Below are positions 1 through 7,968 of a stretch of 46,174 nucleotides of DNA, in pieces (the stretch's first letter is position 1; the number at the start of each line of letters is the position of its first letter). This DNA is from Sedimentisphaerales bacterium. Its GTDB lineage: Bacteria > Planctomycetota > Phycisphaerae > Sedimentisphaerales > Anaerobacaceae. Both the position numbers and the translations under genes were made by a program. The DNA lies in the NCBI GenBank assembly GCA_016932835.1, contig JAFGCD010000036.1, positions 1-46,174 of the forward strand, written 5' to 3'. Below the pieces are notes generated by a model. It made no database searches, was not told the DNA's origin, and saw only the letters and a list, made by a program, of their open reading frames with translations.

Positions 1-2
1 AA

Positions 3-86
3 TGCCCGGGACTGGAGTCGAACCAGCACGACCCGAAGGTCACTAGCCCCTCAAGCTAGCGCGTCTGCCTATTCCGCCACCCGGGC
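3..86 (-). tRNA. tRNA-Leu (anticodon GAG)
   Basis: Read on the minus strand, the segment folds as a class II tRNA. The acceptor stem pairs GCCCGGG with CCCGGGC. The anticodon stem CTAGC/GCTAG holds the loop TTGAGGG with anticodon GAG. A long variable arm (GACC-TTCG-GGTC) and the T-arm loop TTCGACT follow. The long variable arm and the anticodon both indicate leucine. The discriminator base is A, and CCA is not encoded (the next bases are TT), so it must be added after transcription. Confidence 0.95.
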
Positions 87-105
87 TTCTCAAATAAGAA
101 CAAGG

Positions 106-134
106 ATTATTCACTATCGGCCCGGCTTTGTCAA
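106..134 (-). promoter_or_regulatory. sigma70-type promoter for tRNA-Leu
   Basis: On the minus strand a perfect -35 box TTGACA (129-134) is followed after 17 bases by AATAAT (106-111), five of six matches to the -10 consensus. The expected start near base 99 lies about 13 bases before the mature 5' end of the tRNA. Confidence 0.7.
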
Positions 135-177
135 CCACCTACCGGCAAGATTTCCGCAAAAACCCGCGCCCGCCCCC

Positions 178-858
178 TTATCTGCCCGGCTCGCCGTCCC
201 ACAGCAGGATATGCAGCCGCTGGCAGAACGTCAGCCCCATGAGACTGCACATATCGGCAACGAGAGCCGATTTTGCCAGCAGTTCATCCCTCGTCGCAGC
301 CTGCGGCATGAGCATTACCTTGCCGGTATCGACGCCGGCGAGTTTGTCGAGCGTATCCTGCACCTCGTGCAGGTCGTTGACGGATTCGACGACGAATTTG
401 AGCTGGTAATCGTAGTTGTCGATCAATTCTCCGAGCACGGCTGTATCTAGCCTTGCCTTTTCGTGGGCCGCGGCGGCATCCGCACCTTCCGGCGCCGAAT
501 TGCTCAGCTTCGGGCTGATGCTCATCAAATCGCACGCCGCATCGGCCACATAAGCTATCCCCGCAGTCTCGATAGTGATATGCTTGCCTGCCGACTTCAA
601 CTCGCGCGTCAATTCCGCTATCTCGCCGTTGATCATCGGCTCGCCCCCTGTCACCACCACATGCCCGCAGCGGCGCTTCTCCACGGCCTCGAGTATCTCG
701 GCGATACTGCGGTCGTCACCACTTTCACAGTCCCAGGCGTACTTCGTATCGCACCACCGGCATCTGAGCGGGCAGCCTGCCAGCCGAATAAATACGCTTG
801 GCACGCCCGCCAGAAAGCCCTCCCCCTGAAGCGAATAGAATATTTCCGTCACTGTCAT
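178..858 (-). CDS. queE: 7-carboxy-7-deazaguanine synthase QueE (radical SAM)
   Basis: 226 residues. QueE converts 6-carboxy-tetrahydropterin to 7-carboxy-7-deazaguanine in the queuosine pathway, using a [4Fe-4S] cluster and S-adenosylmethionine. The N-terminus carries the substrate-loop pattern FYSLQGEG. The radical SAM cluster cysteines are C29, C33 and C36 (CX3CX2C), and the SAM-binding TGGEP motif is at about 70-74. Length fits the family. The ATG at 858 lies 16 bases behind the queC stop, so the two are probably co-transcribed, with the product handed directly to QueC. No queD or folE gene is visible in the window, so the earlier steps must be encoded elsewhere. Confidence 0.95.
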   Translation of the reverse strand: MTVTEIFYSLQGEGFLAGVPSVFIRLAGCPLRCRWCDTKYAWDCESGDDRSIAEILEAVEKRRCGHVVVTGGEPMINGEIAELTRELKSAGKHITIETAGIAYVADAACDLMSISPKLSNSAPEGADAAAAHEKARLDTAVLGELIDNYDYQLKFVVESVNDLHEVQDTLDKLAGVDTGKVMLMPQAATRDELLAKSALVADMCSLMGLTFCQRLHILLWDGEPGR

Positions 859-874
859 TCGCAGATTCCTGTTC

Positions 875-1573
875 CTATTTGCGGTATTCGATCGGGTCCT
901 CGATGCCGGCCTCGGCGAACCCCTTCAGCCGCAGCCTGCACGAATCGCATCGTCCGCAGCTTCTGCCCTGCCGGTCGGGGTCGTAGCAGCTATGGGTAAG
1001 CGAATAATCCACACCCAGCCTCGTACCCATCCGGATGATCTGCCCCTTGGTCATCCCGATAATGGGCGTGTGGATTTTGAATGCGCCTTCGTCCTCGGCG
1101 GCCGCGGCTGTCGCCAGATTCGACATCGCCTCGAACGCCGCTATGAACTCGGCCCGGCAGTCCGGGTAGCCGCTGAAATCGGTGCTGTTGACACCGATGA
1201 ATATGTCGAATGCGCCGAGCACCTCGGCCCAAGCCAGGGCGTAACTTAGAAAGATAGTATTGCGTGCAGGGACATACGTCGGCGGGACAGCTCCCCCGCC
1301 GTCAATCAACTCGGCCCGGTCCTTCGGAACGTCGATAGCCGTATCAGTAAGCGCCGAGCCGCCGAACGCTCCCAAATCAATGTCAATTATGCGATGCTCA
1401 ACAACTCCGACCGCCTCGGCCACCTTCCGCGCCGAGGCGACCTCCCGCTCGTGCCGCTGGCCGTATTCGAACGTCAGCGCAAAGCAGCCGAATCCCTCAT
1501 TACGCGCAACGGCCAATGTCGTGGCCGAATCCAGACCGCCGCTCAATAGAATTACCGCCTTGCTGTCCGGCAC
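875..1573 (-). CDS. queC: 7-cyano-7-deazaguanine synthase QueC
   Basis: 232 residues. QueC uses ATP and ammonia to turn 7-carboxy-7-deazaguanine into preQ0. The PP-loop ATPase motif SGGLDS is at 11-16, and the conserved YVPARNT segment starts at 100. The zinc-binding cysteines are C196, C206, C209 and C212. The start is GTG at 1573, preceded on the minus strand by AAGGGG at suitable spacing. Only about 34 bases separate it from the malectin lipoprotein gene upstream, and queE follows 16 bases downstream, so the three probably share a transcript. queF, the last preQ1-forming step, is divergent about 0.8 kb away. Confidence 0.96.
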   Translation of the reverse strand: MPDSKAVILLSGGLDSATTLAVARNEGFGCFALTFEYGQRHEREVASARKVAEAVGVVEHRIIDIDLGAFGGSALTDTAIDVPKDRAELIDGGGAVPPTYVPARNTIFLSYALAWAEVLGAFDIFIGVNSTDFSGYPDCRAEFIAAFEAMSNLATAAAAEDEGAFKIHTPIIGMTKGQIIRMGTRLGVDYSLTHSCYDPDRQGRSCGRCDSCRLRLKGFAEAGIEDPIEYRK

Positions 1574-1607
1574 AGGCTTACCCCTTTGTCAGAACATCGT
1601 TCGCCGC

Positions 1608-2180
1608 TTAATCCGAGAATACTTCGATGCCGTTGATCTCGGAATTTTGAACGTTCGTCGAGAACCCGACAAGAAGCTCGCCGTTCGTCACCGCCACATC
1701 TTTGATCGTCTTGACAACCGGCTTCTGCGACCCGCCGGCTTCCTTGTAAACATCCAGGTTCTCAAGAACGGTCTTTCCGTCGATGGCCACCGAGAAAATC
1801 CGCTGCCCCTCGCCGGTTATCCCTTCGTATGTCTCGGCGAAATGCAGCCGAACGGTGTACTTGCCGTTTGGGACAATGAATTTATAGCCTTCCATGCTGT
1901 ACCGCTCGGTCTCATAGACCTTCGGTGCATCGACGCCGGCTATACCCAGATCGCCGCGGTCAATAGTCATCCCGCCGATAGCGCCCCATTTATCCTCCTG
2001 CCCGAGGATCTTATCTGCCAGCCAGACATTGTCCGCCTTATCGGTGTAAGGCTCCGTAGCGGCACAATTGACTCGAATCGCGACTTTGGCTGTCTTTGCC
2101 GACCCGCTCGACGCACAACCTGCCGGGAGCATCATCGCCCCACCTGCGACACACACTGCCAAAACCAGTCTCTTACTCAT
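1608..2180 (-). CDS. malectin-domain lipoprotein
   Basis: 190 residues. The N-terminus is a lipoprotein signal peptide: K3/R4, a hydrophobic core, then lipobox LPAGC with the lipidated cysteine at 22. The remainder (about 33-190) matches the malectin fold: an N-terminal VNCAATEPYTD segment, LHFAETYEG near the middle, a G-R/K-x-FSVAIDGK-like strand, and a terminal EINGIEVFSD. Malectin-like domains bind carbohydrate, so a surface or periplasmic sugar-binding role is inferred; no catalytic motif is seen. A strong ribosome site (GGAAAGGAG) sits 8 bases before the ATG. It is the first gene of a likely operon with queC and queE, an odd partnership that may only reflect a shared promoter. Confidence 0.85.
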   Translation of the reverse strand: MSKRLVLAVCVAGGAMMLPAGCASSGSAKTAKVAIRVNCAATEPYTDKADNVWLADKILGQEDKWGAIGGMTIDRGDLGIAGVDAPKVYETERYSMEGYKFIVPNGKYTVRLHFAETYEGITGEGQRIFSVAIDGKTVLENLDVYKEAGGSQKPVVKTIKDVAVTNGELLVGFSTNVQNSEINGIEVFSD

Positions 2181-2257
2181 AATATCGACTCCTTTCCGAA
2201 ATAATGAGAAAACGGCGGTCTTCCTGATATCTTCAGGACTAACCCTGCCGAACCGTT

Positions 2258-2286
2258 ATCTTACGAGTTCGCCGGCGCACTGTCAA
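2258..2286 (-). promoter_or_regulatory. promoter for malectin lipoprotein-queC-queE
   Basis: On the minus strand TTGACA (2281-2286) and TAAGAT (2258-2263) are separated by exactly 17 bases. Transcription would start near 2251, giving a leader of about 70 bases. The leader contains a short inverted repeat, TCCTGA/TCAGGA, at 2222-2238. Confidence 0.65.
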
Positions 2287-2313
2287 ACCAAAGGTGCAGC
2301 CGACCGCCGACCG

Positions 2314-2333
2314 AAGCCGCAACGGCTTTTTTT
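2314..2333 (+). terminator. short terminator-like hairpin upstream of the queF promoter
   Basis: AAGCCG (2314-2319), loop CAA, CGGCTT (2323-2328), then a run of T to 2333. It has intrinsic-terminator form on the plus strand, yet no plus-strand gene ends upstream. It lies just before the proposed queF promoter and may insulate queF from antisense transcription out of the queE-queC region. I could not match a preQ1 riboswitch around it. Confidence 0.45.
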
Positions 2334-2356
2334 GTTATGAGGATGCCAATTGTCGC

Positions 2357-2385
2357 TTGTTTGAAGACGCAATTTGGGTTATATT
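2357..2385 (+). promoter_or_regulatory. putative queF promoter
   Basis: TTGTTT (2357-2362), a 17-base spacer, and TATATT (2380-2385). The expected start near 2392 is too close to the ATG at 2404 for a normal leader, which favours the in-frame ATG at 2419 as the queF start. Confidence 0.5.
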
Positions 2386-2418
2386 AAGCACAGCTGAGTC
2401 AATATGAGCGGACACGTA

Positions 2419-2775
2419 ATGAGCCAAACGCCGAAAATAGAACTGTTCGACAACCCACGACCCGAACGTGAGTATTGCATCACCATCCGGTGCCCGGAGT
2501 TCACAAGCGTCTGTCCGAAGACCGGCCAGCCGGATTTTGGGGAGATTATCATCGAATACTCCCCCGCCGAATCCTGTATCGAGCTTAAGAGCCTGAAATT
2601 TTACATGCAGAGCTATCGAAACAAGGGAATCTTCTACGAAGCCCTGACCAACGATATACTTGACGATTTGAGCGGCGTCTGCCACCCGCGATGGATGCTG
2701 GTCACATCCCGCTTCACCCCTCGCGGTGGCATAACCACCGAGATCGTCGCAGAATACGAGGCCGAGAAAAAATAA
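2419..2775 (+). CDS. queF: NADPH-dependent 7-cyano-7-deazaguanine reductase QueF
   Basis: 118 residues from ATG 2419. QueF reduces the nitrile of preQ0 to preQ1 for insertion into tRNA. The catalytic segment [13 protein letters not shown] carries the thioimide-forming cysteine (C32) and the proton-donor aspartate (D39). The family signatures CIELKSLK and [10 protein letters not shown] follow. Its size is that of the short, unimodular bacterial class. An alternative in-frame ATG at 2404 would add five residues. I prefer 2419 because GAGCGGA lies at correct spacing and the likely promoter sits at 2357-2385. The zinc-ribbon gene follows closely. Confidence 0.93.
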   Translation: MSQTPKIELFDNPRPEREYCITIRCPEFTSVCPKTGQPDFGEIIIEYSPAESCIELKSLKFYMQSYRNKGIFYEALTNDILDDLSGVCHPRWMLVTSRFTPRGGITTEIVAEYEAEKK

Positions 2776-2796
2776 TTATCCTCGGAGGTGCTCCAA

Positions 2797-3303
2797 ATGG
2801 CTATAACATTTCATTGCGAGTATTGCGGCAAGGAGATAAGGGCCGCGGACCAGGCCGGGGGCAAATGGGGCAAGTGCCCTGCCTGCCACAACAAGCTGTA
2901 CGTTCCCAATCTGAACATCAATGACGAGCTGACCCTTGCGCCGATTGACGAAACTGAGGAAGAAAAAAAGAAACGCCTGATGGCTGAAACATACATGCTC
3001 ACCCAGGACATCCTTCAGGAGCGAACCATACCCGAAGGCGATATAGAATTACCGGCGTCAACACCTTCGACCATGGATGAGAGAGAGATTACCAAGAGAG
3101 TCATTCTGTATCTGAGGCAAATGGCCGACGGAGAACTCGAAGACGCCGAGATGACCGTCGCGGCGATAGCCCCGCACTCCAGGCAGGCAAAGCCCATCAT
3201 CGACAAGATCGCGCTGAGCGAGATACCTGAGCCGGAGCTTGCCGACCTTGCCCCGCAGGTCCTCGCAGGTCTCATAAGAACCTTGCGCAGCAAAATAGGC
3301 TGA
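2797..3303 (+). CDS. zinc-ribbon protein of unknown function
   Basis: 168 residues. It opens with a compact zinc ribbon, two CXXC pairs (HCEYCGK and KCPACHNK) within the first 30 residues. An acidic/charged linker with a short KKKK run follows, then a helical C-terminal region (about 90-168) without a recognised motif. The ATG at 2797 is chosen over a GTG at 2788 because the ribosome site GGAGGTG (2784-2790) overlaps that GTG. It starts 21 bases after queF and is probably co-transcribed. Small proteins that open with such a ribbon are familiar in planctomycetes, but I cannot assign a function; nucleic-acid or protein binding is possible. Confidence 0.8.
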   Translation: MAITFHCEYCGKEIRAADQAGGKWGKCPACHNKLYVPNLNINDELTLAPIDETEEEKKKRLMAETYMLTQDILQERTIPEGDIELPASTPSTMDEREITKRVILYLRQMADGELEDAEMTVAAIAPHSRQAKPIIDKIALSEIPEPELADLAPQVLAGLIRTLRSKIG

Positions 3304-3318
3304 GCACAAGCCTTTTTT
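3297..3318 (+). terminator. weak intrinsic terminator after the zinc-ribbon gene
   Basis: AGGCT (3297-3301, overlapping the stop codon), a seven-base loop, AGCCT (3309-3313), then T residues to 3318. The stem is only 5 bp, so termination may be partial. Confidence 0.45.
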
Positions 3319-3420
3319 GCCGGGAAAGCCGCAACAGTCCCAGAATGTCACATCGAATCAGTCGTTCGCTGCGCTTTTTCCGGTCCATAGATAACAGCCG
3401 ATCCAAGCCCCCCCTCGATT

Positions 3421-3460
3421 TTGCGTCGCCGTGACCGTTCTCTATACTTTATGTAGAGAA
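3421..3460 (+). promoter_or_regulatory. promoter with overlapping inverted repeat before the glycosyltransferase
   Basis: TTGCGT (3421-3426), a 16-base spacer, and TATACT (3443-3448) form a plausible sigma70 promoter. A perfect 7-bp inverted repeat, TTCTCTA (3438-3444) and TAGAGAA (3454-3460) with a nine-base centre, covers the -10 box and start point. That is a typical place for a repressor operator, or it could form a short 5' hairpin. Confidence 0.5.
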
Positions 3461-3516
3461 TCGGCATGACCGAATCTGCCGAAAGATCAGTGTTGTCGTT
3501 TGGAAAGAACCTTGAT

Positions 3517-5298
3517 ATGCCCAGCGAGACTACAGCCATCCACGTCACCCATGAAGCAGTAGGCAAAGTCGGCGGCATCGGCGCCGTCCTTGACGGCTTC
3601 TTTACCTGTCCGTCATACCTTCAAGCAGTCGAAAGGTCCATCCTGGTGGGACCCCTGTTCACAACAGATGGACCTGTCTCGGAACGACTCGGAGAAAACG
3701 GAGAAGTGCTGTATTCCTCGGTTGACGGACTGATAAGTCCTCAGTACGCCTCGGCCTTCCGCAAAATCGAGAGGTTTTACAATGCGGGAATCGTGTACGG
3801 CAGGCGAACTTTCCTTGACAGCCGAACCGGTGTCAAAAGCTCGCCTGAAGTTCTGCTCATCGACGTAAGGCACATGCACAGGGACAGTCTCAACGACTTC
3901 AAACGCCTGCTTTACACTGAATTCGGAATCCAGAGCCATTTGTATGAACATCTCTGGGACTTCGAGCAGTATCTCAGGCTTGCCCCGCCGGCGATTGCGG
4001 CGCTCAAAGCCATCGATGCAATCGGCGATTCGACAGTCGTAATCTCCCATGAGTTTATGGGGATGCCCACCGCCCTGGCGGCTATTATGGAGACGCAATG
4101 CCGAATAAGGACCGTCTTCTATGCGCACGAGACCGCAACAATGCGCCGCATCGTCGAGGAACACCCGGGACACGACACGATGTTCTACAATGTGATGAAG
4201 CAGGCCCATAACGACCGCCTTTATGTCAACGACGTATTCGGCAGCCAGAACGACTACTTCAAACACAGCCTGGTCGATGCATCGAAACACTGCGACCACA
4301 TCTACGCCGTCGGCGACTATGTAGCCGACGAGCTGCGATTCCTCGCGCCGGAGTTCGAGAACGCCGACATAGATATAGTTTATAACGGCATCCCCTCCTA
4401 CGAAATCAGCGTTGCCGAGAAGATTGCATCGAAGAGAAAGCTCCAGGCCTACTGCAAGGACCTCCTCGGCTACACTCCGGACTATGTATTCACCCACGTA
4501 ACAAGGCTCGTTAAGAGCAAAGGCCTCTGGCGAGATCTGCGGGTGCTCTATACGATAGAGGAGGAATTCAGAACGCAGGGCAAAACCGGGGTGTTGCTGC
4601 TGCTGTCCACCGAGGTCTCGCAGCGGAACTCCCGGGACATTTACGAGATGGAATCGGCTTATGACTGGCCCGTCGCACACCGCGAAGGCTGGCCCGATCT
4701 GTCCGGCGGCGAGGCAAATTTCTACGCTCAAGTGCAGGAATTCAACGCTCGCACACGTAACATAAAGATCATCTTCATCAATCAGTTCGGTTTCAGCCGG
4801 AAGCACTGCGGAATGAGAATGCCCGAAGATATGGAGTTCATGGATATCCGCAAAGGAAGCGATGTGGAATTCGGCCAGAGCATCTACGAACCGTTCGGAA
4901 TCGCCCAGTTTGAGCCTTTGACATTCGGGGGAATATGCGTGGTCAGCAGTGTCTGCGGATGCGCCGGTTTTCTGAAGGATGTCACAGGCGGACAGGATGT
5001 CAGGAACGTAATAATCGCAGACTACACAAATCTGAAAACGCAGGACTATGCCGACATTGAAGATATGCTCGGTATCGACCGTGCCGTCCGCGACCGAATA
5101 GAAACCGGCGTAAGCGAAACGGTCGCGATGCAGATATGCTCGCGGCTGCCGAACAGCGAAGCGGAAATCGCAGAAATGATTGCCACAGGCTGTCAGCTCG
5201 CCGAGAACATGAGTTGGGATGTCGTTGTGAAGAATTATCTTCTGAAGTATCTAAACGGTGTCAGCCACAAACTCCGTATGCCCGCCGCGGACCGTTAG
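3517..5298 (+). CDS. glycogen/starch-synthase-like glycosyltransferase (GT-B fold)
   Basis: 593 residues from ATG 3517. The N-terminal HEAVGKVGGIG matches the nucleotide-sugar-binding KVGG loop of glycogen synthases. Near residue 458, EPFGIAQFE is the EX7E motif of retaining GT-B enzymes. The segments FYAHETATMRR and VTRLVKSKG also resemble this fold. Family knowledge points to transfer of glucose from ADP- or UDP-glucose onto an alpha-glucan; donor and acceptor cannot be read from the sequence. It is longer than typical bacterial GlgA (about 480), closer to the GT3 type. I prefer ATG 3517 (GGAAAGAA 7 bases upstream) over the in-frame ATG at 3466, which lies only about 11 bases after the predicted transcription start. 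No other glycogen gene is nearby. Confidence 0.82.
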   Translation: MPSETTAIHVTHEAVGKVGGIGAVLDGFFTCPSYLQAVERSILVGPLFTTDGPVSERLGENGEVLYSSVDGLISPQYASAFRKIERFYNAGIVYGRRTFLDSRTGVKSSPEVLLIDVRHMHRDSLNDFKRLLYTEFGIQSHLYEHLWDFEQYLRLAPPAIAALKAIDAIGDSTVVISHEFMGMPTALAAIMETQCRIRTVFYAHETATMRRIVEEHPGHDTMFYNVMKQAHNDRLYVNDVFGSQNDYFKHSLVDASKHCDHIYAVGDYVADELRFLAPEFENADIDIVYNGIPSYEISVAEKIASKRKLQAYCKDLLGYTPDYVFTHVTRLVKSKGLWRDLRVLYTIEEEFRTQGKTGVLLLLSTEVSQRNSRDIYEMESAYDWPVAHREGWPDLSGGEANFYAQVQEFNARTRNIKIIFINQFGFSRKHCGMRMPEDMEFMDIRKGSDVEFGQSIYEPFGIAQFEPLTFGGICVVSSVCGCAGFLKDVTGGQDVRNVIIADYTNLKTQDYADIEDMLGIDRAVRDRIETGVSETVAMQICSRLPNSEAEIAEMIATGCQLAENMSWDVVVKNYLLKYLNGVSHKLRMPAADR

Positions 5299-5391
5299 AG
5301 AGTAAGACTGCATTAACCGCACTGCCGCCGCGCCGAAAAAGCATGACCCAGCGCCTTGACTTGGTATTGCCGGGAGGCTAAGCTGACGGCT

Positions 5392-6006
5392 GTGAGTGCA
5401 GTCGGGAAAAAACCTTTGATAGGAATTTTGGGCGGTATCGGATCAGGCAAGAGCACGGCCGCAAAGGAGTTTGGCAAACTCGGCTGCGCCGTTATCGAAG
5501 CCGACAGGATCGCTCATGATGCCCTGAATAAGCCGGCCGTCAGGAAAGAACTGACAGGGCTCTTCGGACGGGAAATCTGCGATTCGACCGGAAGAATCGA
5601 CCATACGAAACTCGCGGAAATCGTCTTTGCAGATGTCGAGAAGCTCTCGCTGCTCAACAAAATAGTCCACCCGCTCGTGCTCCGGGAGGCCGAGAATCTT
5701 ATCCGGCGGCATAACAACGACAGCTCCATACCGGCAATCGTGCTGGATATGCCCCTTTTGATTGAAGTGGGTTGGGACAAACGGTGCGACAGACTTATCT
5801 ATGTCGAATGCGACAGCCGATTGAGGGCTGAAAGGGCGAAAAAAACGGGATTCCTTGATTATAAACAGCAAAGAATCAGAGAAAATTTTCAGATTTCTCT
5901 GGACACCAAGAGAACGGTCGCCGATAATACTATAGACAACAATTCTGACTTTTCGGAGTTGGTCAGGCAAATCGCTGTTATCTTCTCGGATATTATTGAC
6001 AGATAG
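5392..6006 (+). CDS. coaE: dephospho-CoA kinase
   Basis: About 204 residues from GTG 5392. CoaE phosphorylates the 3' hydroxyl of dephospho-CoA, the last step of coenzyme A synthesis. The P-loop GGIGSGKST lies just after the start. The EADRIAHD segment, the VLDMPLLIE substrate region and the YVECDSRLRAER lid region all fit the family, as does the length. The open frame runs back to a TTG at 5356, but GGGAGG at 5372-5377 falls inside that extension, so the start is the GTG at 5392 (or a CTG at 5383). It sits about 90 bases after the glycosyltransferase. Confidence 0.93.
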   Translation: MSAVGKKPLIGILGGIGSGKSTAAKEFGKLGCAVIEADRIAHDALNKPAVRKELTGLFGREICDSTGRIDHTKLAEIVFADVEKLSLLNKIVHPLVLREAENLIRRHNNDSSIPAIVLDMPLLIEVGWDKRCDRLIYVECDSRLRAERAKKTGFLDYKQQRIRENFQISLDTKRTVADNTIDNNSDFSELVRQIAVIFSDIIDR

Positions 6007-6191
6007 CTTATAGTGGGGTATGCGAGGCGTTACTCGCACCACAGCAGTGCCTTCTGAATATAGAGGTTGCGTGTTTCCGCCCGGTAATCAAGTCCTGCTG
6101 AACCTATTGAATTATCCGTTTGTTCTTAGTTACCACCCCGCATTTTTCTCAGGGGTACTGAATATATTTTGCAAGAGGAAAAGGAGCAATA

Positions 6192-7721
6192 ATGGCAAAA
6201 GCTGCCGCAAAAAAAGCGAAGAAACGCAAGAAGAGCAAGAAGAAGGAAACTGTTTCCCAAGAGCAGATTCCGGTCGAGCAGGAAGGGGAAGTTGTCGCTG
6301 CAGAAGAGGGTCAAGTCCGGGCAGAGGAGCCAACCACTACGGCAACCGCTGTAATCGCCCCCCCCGAGAGCGAAGGCCAGTCCAATTCGAGGAAGAAAAA
6401 GAAAAAGAAAAAAGGCGACGATGAGTCAACGCATGCAAAATATGAACGGGTAAAGAAGGGAAGCCTCTATCTTACGGACCTTCAAAAACTGACTGTTGCC
6501 GAACTCCACGAACTCGCAAAGAAGGAAGGCATCACCGAATACACAGCGCTCAAGAAAACGGACCTGGTCTTCAGGATTCTGAAGGAGCGGATTCAGCAGG
6601 ATGGGCTCATGTACGGCGAAGGCGTTCTCGAAGTCCTGCCCGACGGGTACGGCTTCTTGCGCAATCCGAGGTACATGTATCTCTCGTCGTCCGACGATAT
6701 CTACGTATCGCCCTCACAAATCCGTCGTTTTGGTTTGCGGACCGGCAATACGGTTTCAGGCCAGATCAGACCGCCCAAGGACTCCGAAAAATACTTCGCA
6801 CTGCTTCGCGTCGAGGCAATCAACTACGAAAACCCGGACATGCTTGCGGACAAAGTCGTTTTCAGCGACCTGACCCCCCTGCACCCCGAGCAGCGTTTCA
6901 TACTCGAAACGACTCAAGAGGAGCTGGGCATGCGAATAATCGACCTGGTCACTCCCGTAGGCATGGGCCAGCGAGGCCTCATTGTCGCCCCGCCGCGCAC
7001 CGGCAAGACGGTGCTGCTCCAGAAAATCGCAAATGCCTTGAGCACGAATCATCCGGACGTCAAATTGATTGTCCTGCTGATTGACGAGCGCCCGGAGGAA
7101 GTCACGGAAATGCAGCGCAAGACCGCCGACGATGTCGAGGTCATAAGCTCGACCTTCGACGAACCGGCCGCAAGGCATTGCCAGGTCGCCGAGATAGTAA
7201 TCGAGAAGGCCAAACGCTGTGTCGAATACGGACTCGACGTCGTGATTCTTCTCGACTCCATTACCAGGCTCGCCCGCGCCTACAACAGCGAGATGCCGCA
7301 CTCCGGAAGAATCCTGACCGGCGGCGTCGATGCCAGCGCGATGCAGATGCCCAAGAAATTCTTCGGAGCCGCCAGAAACGTCGAGGAAGGTGGTTCATTG
7401 AGCATATTCGCAACGGCATTGATCGATACCGGCTCCAAAATGGATGAGGTCATCTTCGAGGAATTCAAGGCGACGGGCAATATGGAACTGCACCTCGACA
7501 GGCGACTTGTAGATAGACGCACCTGGCCCGCTATTGACATAAGTCGAAGCGGCACGAGAAAAGAGGAACTGCTGCTCGACCCCAAGGAATTGCAGCTTGT
7601 TTATCGTCTGCGCAGAGTCCTGAGCGAGCTCAATCCCGTCGATGCGGTCGAACTGCTCAAGAGCAGGCTTACGAAGTGCAGAACCAACGCCGAGTTCCTC
7701 ATGACAATGAATTTGGATTAG
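6192..7721 (+). CDS. rho: transcription termination factor Rho
   Basis: 509 residues. Rho is a hexameric RNA helicase that ends untranslated transcripts. Residues 1-80 are a lysine/glutamate-rich, probably disordered extension with two basic blocks (about 7-18 and 67-74). The Rho N-terminal helical domain follows ([20 protein letters not shown]). The cold-shock-like RNA-binding domain includes PDGYGFLR and [13 protein letters not shown]. The ATPase domain has Walker A APPRTGKT at 266-273 and Walker [17 protein letters not shown]. The start is backed by AAGGAG just upstream. The upstream 185-base gap holds an ACCCC/GGGGT hairpin near 6134-6156 but no clear promoter. Abundant Rho would fit the scarcity of strong intrinsic terminators in this window. 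Confidence 0.97.
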   Translation: MAKAAAKKAKKRKKSKKKETVSQEQIPVEQEGEVVAAEEGQVRAEEPTTTATAVIAPPESEGQSNSRKKKKKKKGDDESTHAKYERVKKGSLYLTDLQKLTVAELHELAKKEGITEYTALKKTDLVFRILKERIQQDGLMYGEGVLEVLPDGYGFLRNPRYMYLSSSDDIYVSPSQIRRFGLRTGNTVSGQIRPPKDSEKYFALLRVEAINYENPDMLADKVVFSDLTPLHPEQRFILETTQEELGMRIIDLVTPVGMGQRGLIVAPPRTGKTVLLQKIANALSTNHPDVKLIVLLIDERPEEVTEMQRKTADDVEVISSTFDEPAARHCQVAEIVIEKAKRCVEYGLDVVILLDSITRLARAYNSEMPHSGRILTGGVDASAMQMPKKFFGAARNVEEGGSLSIFATALIDTGSKMDEVIFEEFKATGNMELHLDRRLVDRRTWPAIDISRSGTRKEELLLDPKELQLVYRLRRVLSELNPVDAVELLKSRLTKCRTNAEFLMTMNLD

Positions 7722-7775
7722 TCCTCGTTTGCAATTGCTGTCAGGCGGCCCCTGAGGTGTTTTTGACACGGCCGC

Positions 7776-7804
7776 TTTACAGATTCGTATCGTTTTAATA
7801 TACT
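7776..7804 (+). promoter_or_regulatory. valS promoter
   Basis: TTTACA (7776-7781), a 17-base spacer and TATACT (7799-7804), each box five of six to consensus. The start would be near 7811, leaving a leader of about 158 bases before the valS ATG. Confidence 0.6.
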
Positions 7805-7816
7805 GCTGACGATTGA

Positions 7817-7899
7817 AAATTCCCGTTTGTCCGCGGCCAAGTGGCTTAACAATAGTAATTTATGATCCCACTCGCGGGAATTTACTACCCTAAAGGGTA
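7817..7899 (+). promoter_or_regulatory. structured 5' leader of valS
   Basis: AAATTCCCG (7817-7825) pairs perfectly with CGGGAATTT (7875-7883), enclosing about 49 bases that contain further short complementary segments (AGTGG and CCACT). A second hairpin follows at once: TACCC (7886-7890), loop TAAA, GGGTA (7895-7899). Together with the terminator-like hairpin at 7908-7943 this resembles a regulatory leader. I see no T-box sequence and no valine-rich leader peptide. Confidence 0.45.
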
Positions 7900-7907
7900 T
7901 AATATTG

Positions 7908-7943
7908 AATTCCGGCGATTAGCACTGTCGCCGGAATTTTTTT
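7908..7943 (+). terminator. strong intrinsic terminator or attenuator before valS
   Basis: AATTCCGGCGA (7908-7918) pairs perfectly with TCGCCGGAATT (7928-7938) around a nine-base loop and runs into seven T residues (7937-7943). This is one of the two clearest intrinsic terminators in the window. It lies 186 bases after the rho stop and 25 bases before the valS ATG, downstream of the proposed valS promoter, so it could act as an attenuator rather than only as the rho terminator. Confidence 0.8.
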
Positions 7944-7968
7944 GGCATATTGCAGGACTTCGTGGATT

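Noticed and set aside
2181..2403. preQ1 riboswitch between the queC-queE side and queF
   Set aside because: No sequence resembling the short preQ1-I aptamer (hairpin plus A-rich tail) is seen. The terminator hairpin lies before, not after, the likely queF promoter.
3613..4806. Minus-strand ORF (397 codons) within the glycosyltransferase gene
   Set aside because: No domain, odd composition, and fully covered by the glycosyltransferase whose motifs are clear.
7817..7943. T-box riboswitch before valS
   Set aside because: I could not find the conserved T-box segment that pairs with the tRNA acceptor end, nor a convincing specifier loop. The leader is listed only as a structured element.
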